DNA from: Roseburia intestinalis L1-82
GTDB taxonomy: Bacteria; Bacillota; Clostridia; Lachnospirales; Lachnospiraceae
Length of the DNA: 64,000 bases
Assembly: GCF_900537995.1 (NCBI RefSeq)
Contig: NZ_LR027880.1
Coordinates: forward strand, 1,558,001-1,622,000
Direction of reading: 5' to 3'
Position numbers and translations under genes: made by a program. The notes beneath the pieces are model-generated. The model saw only the letters and a list, made by a program, of their open reading frames with translations, was not told the origin of the DNA and searched no databases. This document shows positions 25,833 to 35,396 of the stretch, one piece after another. Position 1 is the first letter of the stretch; every line of letters begins with the position of its first letter.

Positions 25833-26285
25833 ATGAAGTGTCCGTTTTGCAGCAGTGAGAATACGAGAGTCATTGATTCAAGACCGGCAGACGATAACAA
25901 TTCGATTCGCCGCAGACGGTTATGCGATGAATGTGGGAAGCGCTTCACAACATATGAGAAGGTTGAAACGATACCGCTTATCGTGATTAAAAAGGACAAT
26001 AACAGGGAGCAGTATGACCGTTCCAAAATTGAAGCAGGGGTACTGCGGGCATGTCATAAGAGACCAATTTCTGTCAACCAGATCAATCAGTTAGTCGATG
26101 AGGTTGAGACGGAAATATTTAATCGTGAGGAGAAGGAGATCCCGAGCAGTCTGATCGGAGAACTTGTGATGGATAAGCTGAAAGATCTCGAGGCAGTTGC
26201 ATATGTAAGGTTTGCTTCGGTATATCGTGAGTTTAAAGATGTGAATACATTTATGAGCGAATTGAAAAAGATGTTAGACAAGTAA
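25833..26285 (+). CDS. nrdR: NrdR transcriptional repressor
   Basis: A 150-residue protein with a zinc ribbon (CPFC at 3-6, CDEC at 31-34) and an ATP-cone domain (residues 49-139: IKKDNNREQYDRSKIEAGVL ... AYVRFASVYREFKD). Length and motifs match NrdR, which senses ATP/dATP and represses ribonucleotide reductase genes. GGAGG lies nine bases before the ATG. Confidence 0.96.
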   Translation: MKCPFCSSENTRVIDSRPADDNNSIRRRRLCDECGKRFTTYEKVETIPLIVIKKDNNREQYDRSKIEAGVLRACHKRPISVNQINQLVDEVETEIFNREEKEIPSSLIGELVMDKLKDLEAVAYVRFASVYREFKDVNTFMSELKKMLDK

Positions 26286-26376
26286 CGGAACGCTAAAATT
26301 ATGCTAAAGTATTTACAAAGGCAGACCGATATAGTTTTTGCCAAGAAGAAGATGCAGATGGATGGGATTGGGTGGT

Positions 26377-26751
26377 ATGAATATTTCAGGTATCCGTATA
26401 CAGGCGGGGTTTTATGATTACAATACCATAAAGAATACTCAGATTCAGGAGGAAAGTGTACCAAATGTCATAGATACGGCGGGGGAAGATACCCGTGTGG
26501 CTGAGGTTACAGAGAGTGAGAGGGATAACAAGCCGGATCATGGTGCCACAGAGTATGCGAAACAATATCAGCCGGATGCAGAGTATGATCTGAAAGGAAT
26601 CGCGAGCGATATTACAAGTCTGGATGTAGAGAAAGCTATCTCCGATATGAAGAAGGATCAGGTGTTACAGCAGTATCAGTTTTTTGTTGGAGAGCGTATG
26701 AGCCAGACCGGATTATTATATATTCGTCCGAATGAGAATTTCTCATTGTAA
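26377..26751 (+). CDS. Conserved hypothetical protein, unknown function
   Basis: A 124-residue soluble protein beginning MNISGIRIQAGFYDYNTIK and ending with SLDVEKAISDMKKDQVLQQY then FVGERM. The middle is acidic and polar, probably disordered; the end is one or two amphipathic helices. No signal peptide or membrane segment. The pattern of a conserved head and tail with a variable middle suggests a scaffold or export-type substrate, but I do not recognise the family. GGGTGG is a poor ribosome site; an upstream extension to 26338 is Arg-rich and unlikely. Confidence 0.6.
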   Translation: MNISGIRIQAGFYDYNTIKNTQIQEESVPNVIDTAGEDTRVAEVTESERDNKPDHGATEYAKQYQPDAEYDLKGIASDITSLDVEKAISDMKKDQVLQQYQFFVGERMSQTGLLYIRPNENFSL

Positions 26752-26943
26752 ACAGAACATTGATGATGGAAAGGGGATTGCCTGTGGGTGATTCTCTTTT
26801 TTACTGGATATTTTTTGGAAAGTATAGTACACTGTACTTTGTATGAAAATTTACATGAAAAAATATGTATGCAGACCAAATTTGCAGGCAAATAAAAATA
26901 TACATACAAACCCAAATTTGTATGAAAATGAGGATAAGAAAAT

Positions 26944-27462
26944 ATGATGGAAAAGTTCTATCCGGATGAGTATCTGGATTCAACCTACGAGATAGATTTT
27001 GATGAATTGTATGCACAGGGGTATCGCGGTGTGATTTTTGATATAGACAACACACTGGTGCGGCATGGAGCACCGGCGGATGAGCGTGCATGTGCACTGT
27101 TTGCACATTTAAAAGAACTGGGATTTGCGTGTATGCTGTTGTCAAACAACAAGGAACCGCGTGTGAAAATGTTTAATGATGCAGTCAATGTTTCTTATAT
27201 CTATAAGGCGGGCAAACCGAATCCGGCAAATTATAAAAAGGCGATGGAGGAACTGGGGACAGATACCGGCAATACCATTTTTGTCGGAGATCAGATTTTT
27301 ACGGATATATATGGTGCGAAGCGTGCCGGTATCCGCTCGATTCTGGTAAAACCGATTCATCCGAAAGAGGAGATACAGATTGTATTAAAAAGATATCTGG
27401 AAAAGATCGTGCTGTATTTTTACAGAAGAGATCTGGCAAAGAAAAACAAAGAAAAACAATAG
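26944..27462 (+). CDS. YqeG-family HAD phosphatase
   Basis: A 172-residue HAD-superfamily IIIA phosphatase. Motif I FDIDNTLV (DxDxT), motif II LLSNNKEPR, motif III region with KPNPANYKKAM and motif IV GDQIFTDIYGAKRAG are all present. B. subtilis YqeG lies in a conserved cluster with yqeH and aroE; the substrate is uncertain (phosphatidylglycerophosphate has been proposed for related proteins). GAGGA precedes the start. Confidence 0.88.
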   Translation: MMEKFYPDEYLDSTYEIDFDELYAQGYRGVIFDIDNTLVRHGAPADERACALFAHLKELGFACMLLSNNKEPRVKMFNDAVNVSYIYKAGKPNPANYKKAMEELGTDTGNTIFVGDQIFTDIYGAKRAGIRSILVKPIHPKEEIQIVLKRYLEKIVLYFYRRDLAKKNKEKQ

Positions 27463-27544
27463 ACGGCATACTTTGGGCAAACCGATTGTCATGAATAAAA
27501 TGCTCATTTAAGAGCAAATAAAATAGAAAGAAATGAGGAATACA

Positions 27545-27991
27545 ATGAAAATCGCTATTGGAAATGATCATGCAGCAACAGAATTAAAATTTGTCATCAT
27601 GGATTATCTGAAAGAATTGGGACATGAAGTCATTAATTTTGGAACAGATACGTCAGACAGCTGTAACTATCCGGAGTATGGTGAAAAAGTCGGACGTGCC
27701 GTTGTGGCAGGGGAGGCAGACTGTGGAGTGCTGATCTGTGGAACCGGAGTCGGTATCTCAATCGCTGCAAATAAAGTAAAGGGAGTCCGTGCGGCAGTGT
27801 GTTCTGACTGCGCAACTGCAAGACTTGTCAAGGAGCATAATAATGCGAATATTATTGCATTTGGTGCAAGAATTGTCGGAACCGAGCTGGCAAAAGATAT
27901 CGTAAAAGCATATTTAGATGCAGAGTTTTTAGGTGGAAGACATCAGACGAGGATTGATCTGATCCATGAGATAGAAGAACGAAACTCATAA
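27545..27991 (+). CDS. rpiB: Ribose-5-phosphate isomerase B
   Basis: A 148-residue RpiB/LacAB-family sugar-phosphate isomerase. Motifs: MKIAIGNDHAATELK, the glycine-rich loop CGVLICGTGVGISIAANK and the SDCATARL segment typical of RpiB. It interconverts ribose 5-phosphate and ribulose 5-phosphate in the pentose phosphate pathway. GAGGA lies six bases before the ATG. Confidence 0.9.
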   Translation: MKIAIGNDHAATELKFVIMDYLKELGHEVINFGTDTSDSCNYPEYGEKVGRAVVAGEADCGVLICGTGVGISIAANKVKGVRAAVCSDCATARLVKEHNNANIIAFGARIVGTELAKDIVKAYLDAEFLGGRHQTRIDLIHEIEERNS

Positions 27992-28116
27992 ATAACCATG
28001 TTTTTGTCAATTTGATGGTGCAAAACGAAAAAAAGCTTGAAATGTACAGGCATTTATTATAAAATAGAAAAATCAGAGAGTCCAAAACTCGGGCGTATGT
28101 TTAAGGAGGAAGTTAC

Positions 28117-28674
28117 ATGATTTCAGCAGGAGATTTCAGAAATGGTATTACCATCGAGTTAGAGGGTAACATTTACCAGATTATTGAATTCCAGCACGTT
28201 AAACCAGGTAAAGGTGCAGCGTTTGTTAGAACTAAGTTAAAAAATATTAAGAGTGGCGGTGTTGTTGAGAAAACATTCCGTCCTACAGAGAAATGCCCAC
28301 AGGCACGTATTGATAGAAAAGATTATCAGTATCTGTATGCAGATGGAGATTTATTCTACTTTATGGATGTTGAGACATATGATCAGATCGCTTTATCCAA
28401 AGATGATATCGGTGATGCCTTAAAATTCGTAAAAGAGAACGAGATGGTAAAAATGTGCTCTCACAACGGAAGCGTATTCGCAGTAGAGCCACCTCTGTTC
28501 GTAGAGTTAAGAATTACAGAGACAGAGCCAGGTTTCAAAGGTGATACAGCAACAGGTGCTACAAAGCCGGCAGTTGTTGAGACTGGTGCAACTGTATCTG
28601 TTCCGTTATTTGTTGAGCAGGATGATGTGATCAAGATTGATACAAGAACAGGTGAGTACTTATCCAGAGTTTAA
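28117..28674 (+). CDS. efp: Elongation factor P
   Basis: A 185-residue EF-P with its three beta-barrel domains. The tip loop [13 protein letters not shown] places the potentially modified lysine at residue 32, as in B. subtilis. The C-terminal domain carries the OB-fold ending [19 protein letters not shown] rescues ribosomes stalled at polyproline. AAGGAGG lies seven bases before the ATG, and a good terminator follows. Confidence 0.96.
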   Translation: MISAGDFRNGITIELEGNIYQIIEFQHVKPGKGAAFVRTKLKNIKSGGVVEKTFRPTEKCPQARIDRKDYQYLYADGDLFYFMDVETYDQIALSKDDIGDALKFVKENEMVKMCSHNGSVFAVEPPLFVELRITETEPGFKGDTATGATKPAVVETGATVSVPLFVEQDDVIKIDTRTGEYLSRV

Positions 28675-28704
28675 TGGGTACGGGTGCTGATTTGTCATAG
28701 AAGA

Positions 28705-28735
28705 CCCCGGAAGCATTTTGTTTCCGGGGGTTTTT
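28705..28735 (+). terminator. Intrinsic terminator after efp
   Basis: CCCCGGAA (28705-28712) pairs with TTCCGGGG (28722-28729), followed by a run of T to 28735. Confidence 0.9.
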
Positions 28736-28783
28736 CGTTCAATATAGTAATTTTGCAGGGATTAAGGTGGACAGGAGAGAATC

Positions 28784-30706
28784 ATGAAGAAAATTGCACT
28801 GATTATGGATGGCTGGAAAAGGTGGTTTACTTTTGCATGGCCGGCAGGAATTCTTCAGAGAATCAGACAGACCGGCGAGGAAGTGAGTCTGTACATCTTT
28901 AACAGTTCGGGCGGATGGAGCTGTGATGAGGAGTATAATACCGGTGAGTATAATATATACAGGCTTCCAAATCTGCGCGAGTTTGATGGGATTATTCTTG
29001 ATCTGAATAATATTGGATATCCGAAGGTGCGGGAAGATGTGATACGGCGCGCAAAAGAGTCCGGCGTACCGGTCATTTCCATTGCAAAAGAGATCGAAGA
29101 TTTTTATTATGTCGGGATCAACAACGAAAAAGCAATGCGGGTGATGATCGAACATCTTTATGAGAAACATGGGTGTAAAAAATACTGGTTTGTGATGGGA
29201 CCGGAGGATAATTATGAGAATGTAAAAAGAATGGCTGCATTAAAAGCATTCATGGATGAAAAGCAGCTTATATATTCAGAGTCGGATTTTTACTGCGAGA
29301 GCTTTGAATATCAGTGCGGTGTCAATGGATTTGAAAAACTGTTAGAAACACATGATGCACTGCCGCAGGCAGTCATCTGTGCGAATGACAATATTGCGGT
29401 TGGCGTATGTGAGGCGGCAGCGGCACATGGATATCAGGTTCCGAAAGATTTCTGCGTGACCGGTTTTGACAATTTTGATAAAGCGGCATATTATGTGCCG
29501 AGGATCTCGACGATCAGTCATATCCGGGAAAATGTGGGGGTTGCATGTGCAGATTTATTCCTGCGTATCTGGAAAGGGGAAAAACCGGATCGGTTTTATT
29601 ATACAGATACAGAAGGTGTTTTCTGGGACAGCTGTGGGTGTACGGCGGCAGAGGTGCCAGATCAGTCGGCTTATCTTAAGGGACAGATCATGTATGGAAT
29701 TGAGACAGCAAAGTTTGAGGATGAGGTGTTTTCTTTAGAATATGAGCTGCTCAAATGTAATACGGTGCGTGAGATGATGTACTGTATACCACAATGTATT
29801 CCGTCTTTAAAATGTGACGCAATGTATCTGATCCTTGATTCACATATGGATGTATATAAGGAACAGGTAAAATTACACCGGAGTCTTAGTTTTTTTGATG
29901 AGGACGATTTTCATGTAGAGGGGTATCCGAAATGTATGCAGGTAAAGTTTGCATATAAAAATGGCAGAATGTTAGATACAGACCGGATGGAGATTGAAGG
30001 TATTTTTCCTTTTTTTGAACCGCACAAGGGTGGAACAGATTTTTTATTTCTTCCGATGCATTTCAGAAACCGTACGGTTGGATATTTTGTCATTGAAAAT
30101 GCAGTTTATCTGATGGAAAAACAGTATCTGTTCCAGGTGGTAAAGACACTGACAAATGCGATGGAAAATCTCCATAAAAAAGAAAAGTTAGAATACATGA
30201 ACCAGGTTCTGTCAGATCTTTATGTCAAAGATTCCATGACAGGATTATATAACCGCATGGGATACCAGAAGCTGTCGGTAAGCTATTTTTCTATTATGAA
30301 AGAGAAAAAAGTACCGGTATTGGTAATGTTTATTGACTTAGACCGCCTGAAATATATTAATGATACCTATGGACATGAATATGGTGATTTTGCAATCGTT
30401 TCTATTGCAAAAGCAATGTTAAAATATTGTGCTGCGGATGCGATTGCAGCGCGGACCGGCGGTGATGAATTTATTGTGCTAGAGGGGGCAAAAGATGAGA
30501 TGACAGGCAGACTGTTAGCACAAAAGATCAGGGCAGAATTAAGTGAAGTACAGGAAAAAATGCAGCTGCCGTTTCAATTAAGTGCCAGTATTGGTGCCGT
30601 TGTCGCGCAGCCTGGAGAGGAAAATGTGCTTGGCAGCTATATAAAACAGGCAGAGAAGCTGATGTATGAGGAAAAAGCGGAGAAAAAAGTAAGCAGGGAT
30701 AATTGA
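28784..30706 (+). CDS. LacI-type sugar-sensor protein fused to a diguanylate cyclase (GGDEF)
   Basis: A 640-residue cytosolic protein. Residues 1-280 are a LacI/GalR-type periplasmic-binding fold (AVICANDNIAVGVCEAAAAH, CVTGFDNFDKAAYYVPRIST) without any DNA-binding head. A helical, GAF-like middle (residues 300-470) follows. The C-terminal GGDEF domain has DSMTGLYNRMGYQKL and an intact GGDEF (559-563), with FIDLDRLKYINDTYGHEYGD. It should make c-di-GMP in response to a sugar-like ligand. No I-site RxxD is evident just before GGDEF. No signal peptide or membrane segment. It is followed three bases later by a membrane hydrolase gene. Confidence 0.85.
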   Translation: MKKIALIMDGWKRWFTFAWPAGILQRIRQTGEEVSLYIFNSSGGWSCDEEYNTGEYNIYRLPNLREFDGIILDLNNIGYPKVREDVIRRAKESGVPVISIAKEIEDFYYVGINNEKAMRVMIEHLYEKHGCKKYWFVMGPEDNYENVKRMAALKAFMDEKQLIYSESDFYCESFEYQCGVNGFEKLLETHDALPQAVICANDNIAVGVCEAAAAHGYQVPKDFCVTGFDNFDKAAYYVPRISTISHIRENVGVACADLFLRIWKGEKPDRFYYTDTEGVFWDSCGCTAAEVPDQSAYLKGQIMYGIETAKFEDEVFSLEYELLKCNTVREMMYCIPQCIPSLKCDAMYLILDSHMDVYKEQVKLHRSLSFFDEDDFHVEGYPKCMQVKFAYKNGRMLDTDRMEIEGIFPFFEPHKGGTDFLFLPMHFRNRTVGYFVIENAVYLMEKQYLFQVVKTLTNAMENLHKKEKLEYMNQVLSDLYVKDSMTGLYNRMGYQKLSVSYFSIMKEKKVPVLVMFIDLDRLKYINDTYGHEYGDFAIVSIAKAMLKYCAADAIAARTGGDEFIVLEGAKDEMTGRLLAQKIRAELSEVQEKMQLPFQLSASIGAVVAQPGEENVLGSYIKQAEKLMYEEKAEKKVSRDN

Positions 30707-30709
30707 CAG

Positions 30710-32869
30710 ATGAGAAATTTTTTATGCGGCAGACTGCGTGAATATGGCAGGGCATGCCGGTTGAATCTGAAAGATACCGGATGGGGAATGAAATTGGTGG
30801 TGCTGGTGATCACAGGATTTTTCTGCGGTGCACTGGCATCCGAATATTTTGGGACGAAACTGATTTTTTTTGCTGGAGGAGTGTTCTTAGGTGATATGCT
30901 GCTCATGGTGGCAGTATGTCTGCTTTCGCGTTTTGGTGACCGCATCTGGCATCGCAATATCGGAAATATTCTGTATGGGATTGTGGGATTTTTGATATTT
31001 GTCTGCTGTTGTGTATATGGAAGTGTTGGCAATGAACATATGGTCAGCACTTTTTTTTCTACATTCCTTTATATTTTATTGCTGTTAGCGGGAAGATTTA
31101 TCTGGGCATGGCTGGTAAAACGGCGGCATACACTGATTGGCGGAATCCATTTTGTACTCGGCTGTGTTATATGGTGTGTGTTTCTGGCATTTTTGTTTGG
31201 ACAGGGATTTTTGGATGATTATATTTCGGATTATCTAAAGAACAACATTTATGTGACACAGGCGGATGAAGTGGCTGGATTTGCGGATTACTGTGCGAAA
31301 GGAGAATATACGCCTGCCTGTGTGACCTATGGTCCGGATGGTGGAACAGATATGACAACAGGCACAGTGGATCTAAGTCCATATGTGGCAAAAGAGAAAA
31401 AGTGGCATAGAATCTACCGGAGTTTTTTTACGAAACACACCAGAAAAGATGCGCCGGTCGCGGGGAAAATCTGGTTTCCCAAAGAAGCAGAAAACTGTCC
31501 GGTTGTGTTTATGGCGCACGGCAACCACAGCATTACGGCAGAGTCGTATCTGGGATATGATTATCTTGGAGAATATCTGGCATCACATGGCTATGTGTTT
31601 GTGTCTGTGGATGAAAATATTTTAAACGAGAGAAGTGGGGAAAATGATGCGCGTGCGGTTCTTCTTCTGGAAAATATCGGGGAGATTTTAAAGAAAAATG
31701 GGGATGATTCACAGCCAATCTATGGTAAGCTCGATGAACAGAATATTGCATTGATGGGGCATTCGAGGGGCGGTGAGATGATCGCGGATGCATATCTTTT
31801 CAATGAGTATGATGCATATCCGAGCAATGGCATGTTTACGTTTGATTATCATTACAAGATCCGGGCGCTCATCGCGGTGGCACCGTCAGTCAACCAGTAT
31901 CTGCCGGCGGGACATGAGACGGAACTTTCGGATATCGATTATCTGGTGCTGCAGGGAGCGAATGACCAGGATATCAGCGTTTTCCTTGGGAATGAGCAGT
32001 ATGAGAATGTTTCATTTTCAAAAGACGGGTATTACATTGCATCCTCGCTCTATATCGCCGGTGCGAATCACGGACAATTCAATACGGAATGGGGAGAGTA
32101 TGATATCGGAAGACCGTTTTCCCTGTGGCTGAATGTAAAGAATTTTATTACGGCAGAAGAACAGCAGGAAATCTTAAAAATTGCTTCACTTGTTTTTTTA
32201 GATAAGAGTTTGAAAGGAAATGACACCTATGCAGATTTCCTGACAGATTATGCAAAGTATGCCGCATATCTGCCAAAAACACTTTATGTACAGCAATATG
32301 AGACTTCGGATATTTCGTTTATTACCGACTATGAGGAGGACTCTGATTTAGAGACTGCGCCGGGAGGCAGTATATCTGCGGAACATTTTACGATGTGGAC
32401 AGAGGAAGAATTAGCATATTCCGAATTCGCGATGGGAAAAAGAGAAAATCATGCGGTGCGGCTGAAATGGAAGGAAACAGAAGCAGCATATTATGAGATC
32501 GCATTGGACGAGCCGATGGCGATGGGAGAGGGCGGAATCTGTTTTGATGCCATGGATTTAAGGGAAGAAGCAGAGAGTGAGCCGATGGATTTTTCTGTGG
32601 TGCTGACAGATATCTATGGAAATTGTGCAGTCAGTTCCGTGAGTGATTCTGTAATCCTTTATCCGGCATTCCCGGTAAAACTTTCAAAGATTCAGTACCT
32701 TACCGGGAAAAATGAATATAAAAGGCAGCTTCAGACGGTACATATCACGGCAGATCAGTTTGCAGACGAAAACGGATTTGATAAGGAACAGATCAAAAGT
32801 ATCCGGTTTGTGTTTGACAGACTGGAAAACGGTGCAGTAAACTTAGATAATATCGCTTTTGTAAAATAG
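30710..32869 (+). CDS. Membrane-anchored alpha/beta hydrolase
   Basis: A 719-residue protein. The N-terminal 180 residues hold five to six hydrophobic segments. The hydrolase domain (about 245-480) has the oxyanion-type FMAHGNHS, the nucleophile elbow MGHSRGGEM with Ser352, and a late ANHGQFNTEWG with the probable catalytic His; the pattern resembles chlorophyllase/PETase-type dienelactone hydrolases. The C-terminal 200 residues form a beta-sandwich-like domain (ALDEPMAMGEGGICFDAMDL). Likely an ester- or acyl-cleaving enzyme exposed outside. Co-transcribed with the sensor-GGDEF gene (three-base gap), so c-di-GMP control is possible. Confidence 0.75.
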   Translation: MRNFLCGRLREYGRACRLNLKDTGWGMKLVVLVITGFFCGALASEYFGTKLIFFAGGVFLGDMLLMVAVCLLSRFGDRIWHRNIGNILYGIVGFLIFVCCCVYGSVGNEHMVSTFFSTFLYILLLLAGRFIWAWLVKRRHTLIGGIHFVLGCVIWCVFLAFLFGQGFLDDYISDYLKNNIYVTQADEVAGFADYCAKGEYTPACVTYGPDGGTDMTTGTVDLSPYVAKEKKWHRIYRSFFTKHTRKDAPVAGKIWFPKEAENCPVVFMAHGNHSITAESYLGYDYLGEYLASHGYVFVSVDENILNERSGENDARAVLLLENIGEILKKNGDDSQPIYGKLDEQNIALMGHSRGGEMIADAYLFNEYDAYPSNGMFTFDYHYKIRALIAVAPSVNQYLPAGHETELSDIDYLVLQGANDQDISVFLGNEQYENVSFSKDGYYIASSLYIAGANHGQFNTEWGEYDIGRPFSLWLNVKNFITAEEQQEILKIASLVFLDKSLKGNDTYADFLTDYAKYAAYLPKTLYVQQYETSDISFITDYEEDSDLETAPGGSISAEHFTMWTEEELAYSEFAMGKRENHAVRLKWKETEAAYYEIALDEPMAMGEGGICFDAMDLREEAESEPMDFSVVLTDIYGNCAVSSVSDSVILYPAFPVKLSKIQYLTGKNEYKRQLQTVHITADQFADENGFDKEQIKSIRFVFDRLENGAVNLDNIAFVK

Positions 32870-32933
32870 AAAAAAGAAAATCTTTCCGGAAAGGTGCATA
32901 TAATAGTGGAAAGAATGCTACAAAGGGGAATTT

Positions 32934-34256
32934 ATGCAATTTTTGATACAGGGGGACCGCGGTGTGTGGGTGGAATATTTACAGCTTGCACTCACCAGAG
33001 CGGGACATCCGACCAGGATTGACGGCATTTTTGGGGAACGCACCTGTCAGGCATTGAAGAATTTTACCGGAAATACGGATGTATGTACAGTAAATCGCGA
33101 GGTATGGGAGAAATTAAACCCATATCTGACCGGATACCGTATGCACACGATTGAAAAAGGAGATACGGTTTTTGGACTATCGCGCAGATATGGGACAACG
33201 GAGGAGGCAATCCTTACGGCAAATCCGCTGATTGATCCGGATGATCTGGTTGTTGATGCCATTTTAGCGGTTCCGCTCGGATTTCCGTTGGTTCCGCAGA
33301 TGGTAAAATATACGTCGGTCTTAACACAGTGGATCATAGACGGGCTTGTGGTGCGCTATCCGTTTTTGTCGGCTGGTGTCATAGGAAAAAGTGTGATGGG
33401 AAAGGATATTCACAGTCTTTGGATCGGAACCGGTGAGAAGCAGGTATTTTACAGCGCATCTTATCATGCCAATGAGAGCATTACAACGCCGGTGCTCTTA
33501 ACATTTGTGGAGGAGTATGCAGCAGCTTATGCGGCAGGTGGAAACATTGTTTTTTCATCGGCTGTCCGGGAGGAACATAGTGGACAGACGGGCATGGGGC
33601 AGGAATCCGTCGATGCGAGGACGTTATTTGATGAATACAGGCTCTGCATGGTGCCGCTTGTGAACCCGGATGGGGTGGATTTAGTCAATGGCCTGTTAAA
33701 CAGCGGTATTTATTACCGCAGGGCAAGGCAGATTGCGGATGATTATCCGGCAATACCATTTCCGGATGGTTGGAAGGCAAACATTGATGGGGTGGATTTA
33801 AATCTGCAGTTTCCGGCGGGCTGGGAGATGGCAAAGCAGATCAAATTTTCCCAGGGGTATGATAAACCGGCACCGAGGGATTTTGTGGGGGAGGCACCGC
33901 TTACCGCACCGGAGAGTGTGGCAGTATATGAGCTGACAAAAGAGAATGATTTTTTACTGATCCTTGCATATCATACACAGGGTGAAGTCATTTACTGGAA
34001 ATATCTTGATTATGAACCGGCAAGATCAAAAGAGATCGCAGATTATTTTGCCAGTGTGAGTGGTTATGCGGTGGAAGAGACACCAAGTGCCTCCGGTTAT
34101 GCCGGATATAAAGACTGGTTTATCGAGGAATATGACAGACCGGGTTATACGGTCGAGGCGGGTATGGGAGAAAATCCACTGCCAATGACACAGGTTGAGA
34201 GGATTTATCATGACAATAAGGGAATTTTGGTTGGTGGTATGACACAGTTGCGCTAA
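32934..34256 (+). CDS. LysM-containing M14 peptidase, gamma-D-Glu-diaminopimelate endopeptidase-like
   Basis: A 440-residue protein. Residues 1-60 are a peptidoglycan-binding_1 domain (RIDGIFGERTCQALKNF), 72-120 a LysM (HTIEKGDTVFGLSRRYGTTE), and 125-440 an M14 zinc carboxypeptidase domain with zinc ligands His178 and Glu181 (HANE) and His347 (AYHTQGE), and catalytic Glu408 (VEAGMGE). The layout matches Lysinibacillus ENP1, which cleaves the D-Glu-mDAP bond and is linked to sporulation. No signal peptide is seen, consistent with action inside the sporulating cell. CAAAGGGG precedes the ATG. Confidence 0.85.
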   Translation: MQFLIQGDRGVWVEYLQLALTRAGHPTRIDGIFGERTCQALKNFTGNTDVCTVNREVWEKLNPYLTGYRMHTIEKGDTVFGLSRRYGTTEEAILTANPLIDPDDLVVDAILAVPLGFPLVPQMVKYTSVLTQWIIDGLVVRYPFLSAGVIGKSVMGKDIHSLWIGTGEKQVFYSASYHANESITTPVLLTFVEEYAAAYAAGGNIVFSSAVREEHSGQTGMGQESVDARTLFDEYRLCMVPLVNPDGVDLVNGLLNSGIYYRRARQIADDYPAIPFPDGWKANIDGVDLNLQFPAGWEMAKQIKFSQGYDKPAPRDFVGEAPLTAPESVAVYELTKENDFLLILAYHTQGEVIYWKYLDYEPARSKEIADYFASVSGYAVEETPSASGYAGYKDWFIEEYDRPGYTVEAGMGENPLPMTQVERIYHDNKGILVGGMTQLR

Positions 34257-34273
34257 AATCAGAAGAAAAGAAG

Positions 34274-34315
34274 CGGCAGAATAAATAAGAATCCTGTCCC
34301 ACAGGATTCTCTGCC
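34274..34315 (+). terminator. Strong hairpin after the M14 peptidase gene
   Basis: AGAATCCTGT (34288-34297) pairs perfectly with ACAGGATTCT (34301-34310) around a 3-base loop; GGCAGA outside it pairs with TCTGCC. No T-run follows, so it may act as an RNA stabilizer or rho-type end. Confidence 0.55.
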
Positions 34316-34423
34316 TGCACACAAACCTGTGATACAAATGGAAAGGTTATTTTCATTGAAAAGTGGGTAAAAATGGAAATTTAAAACAGCGTAACAGGCG
34401 GCTGAAAAAGGAGAATGTGAAAT

Positions 34424-35356
34424 ATGGTAAAAATAGATCTGATTACCGGATTTTTAGGTTCCGGAAAAACAACATTTTTAAGAAAATATGCTTCGCATCT
34501 GATTGCACAGGGGCAGAATATCGGAATATTGGAAAATGATTTTGGGGCAGTCAATGTGGATATGATGCTGCTTGGTGATTTAAGGGGGGATAACTGTGAA
34601 CTTGAGATGATATCGGGTGGCTGTGATACTGACACGCACCGGAGACGTTTTAAGACCAAACTGATCTCCATGGGAATGTGCGGATATGACCGTGTGATCG
34701 TGGAGCCGTCCGGGATCTACGATGTGGACGAGTTTTTTGACACACTTCATGAGGAGCCGTTAGACGGCTGGTATCAGATTGGAAATGTCATCACAGTTTT
34801 GGATTCAAATCTGGAAGAAGACCTGCCGGAAGGCGCAGAATTTCTGCTTGCATCGCAGGCGGCAAATGCAGGGTGTGTTGTTCTTAGCAAGACACAGGAG
34901 ACAACAGAAGAGGAACAGAAAAATGCCGTTTCCCATTTAAACCGTTCCCTGAACAATATTGGATGTAAGAGACAGTTTGACGAAGTTTTTGCAAAAGACT
35001 GGGATAAGCTGACGGATGAGGACTTTAAGCAGTTGTTATCCTGCGGATACCACATGGAAAACTATCGCAAGCCGGATCTGACACAGGAAAAAACATTCCA
35101 GTCCCTCTATTTTATGAATATGCACCTGACGGAGAAAAAATTACAGGAAGCCGCAAAAAAATTGTTCCTGGACAAGTCCTGCGGAAAAATATTCCGTATC
35201 AAGGGATTTATGAAGAATGAAAAAGAGCAGTGGATCGAGATGAATGCCACCAAAAAGAATCTGGTGATCTCGCCGATCAAAATGGGGCAGGAAGTCATCA
35301 TTGTGATCGGGGAACAGCTGGATGAGGATGCGATACGCAGCTGCCTGGAAGCATAG
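34424..35356 (+). CDS. COG0523/CobW-like GTPase lacking the CxCC metal motif
   Basis: A 310-residue P-loop GTPase: G1 GFLGSGKT (9-16), a switch region ENDFGAVNVD, and VEPSGIYDVDEF. Members normally carry GGCxCC after this; here the segment is SGGCDTDTHRRRF, keeping only one Cys. The G4 motif is also altered (VVLSKTQE in place of NKxD-type). The C-terminal domain includes KIFRIKGFM. COG0523 proteins insert or guard metals such as zinc or cobalt. The loss of the metal-binding cysteines suggests another ligand or role. It is the first of three closely spaced genes with the LRR and VWA proteins. Confidence 0.8.
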   Translation: MVKIDLITGFLGSGKTTFLRKYASHLIAQGQNIGILENDFGAVNVDMMLLGDLRGDNCELEMISGGCDTDTHRRRFKTKLISMGMCGYDRVIVEPSGIYDVDEFFDTLHEEPLDGWYQIGNVITVLDSNLEEDLPEGAEFLLASQAANAGCVVLSKTQETTEEEQKNAVSHLNRSLNNIGCKRQFDEVFAKDWDKLTDEDFKQLLSCGYHMENYRKPDLTQEKTFQSLYFMNMHLTEKKLQEAAKKLFLDKSCGKIFRIKGFMKNEKEQWIEMNATKKNLVISPIKMGQEVIIVIGEQLDEDAIRSCLEA

Positions 35357-35396
35357 AATCTTAATTGCATTGAACAGTACAGAAATGAGGAGTACC

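Noticed and set aside
26820..26940. Repeated TATGTATG / CATACAAA stretches before yqeG as an operator
   Set aside because: Matches are short and AT-rich; no clear symmetry centre, so not distinguishable from chance.
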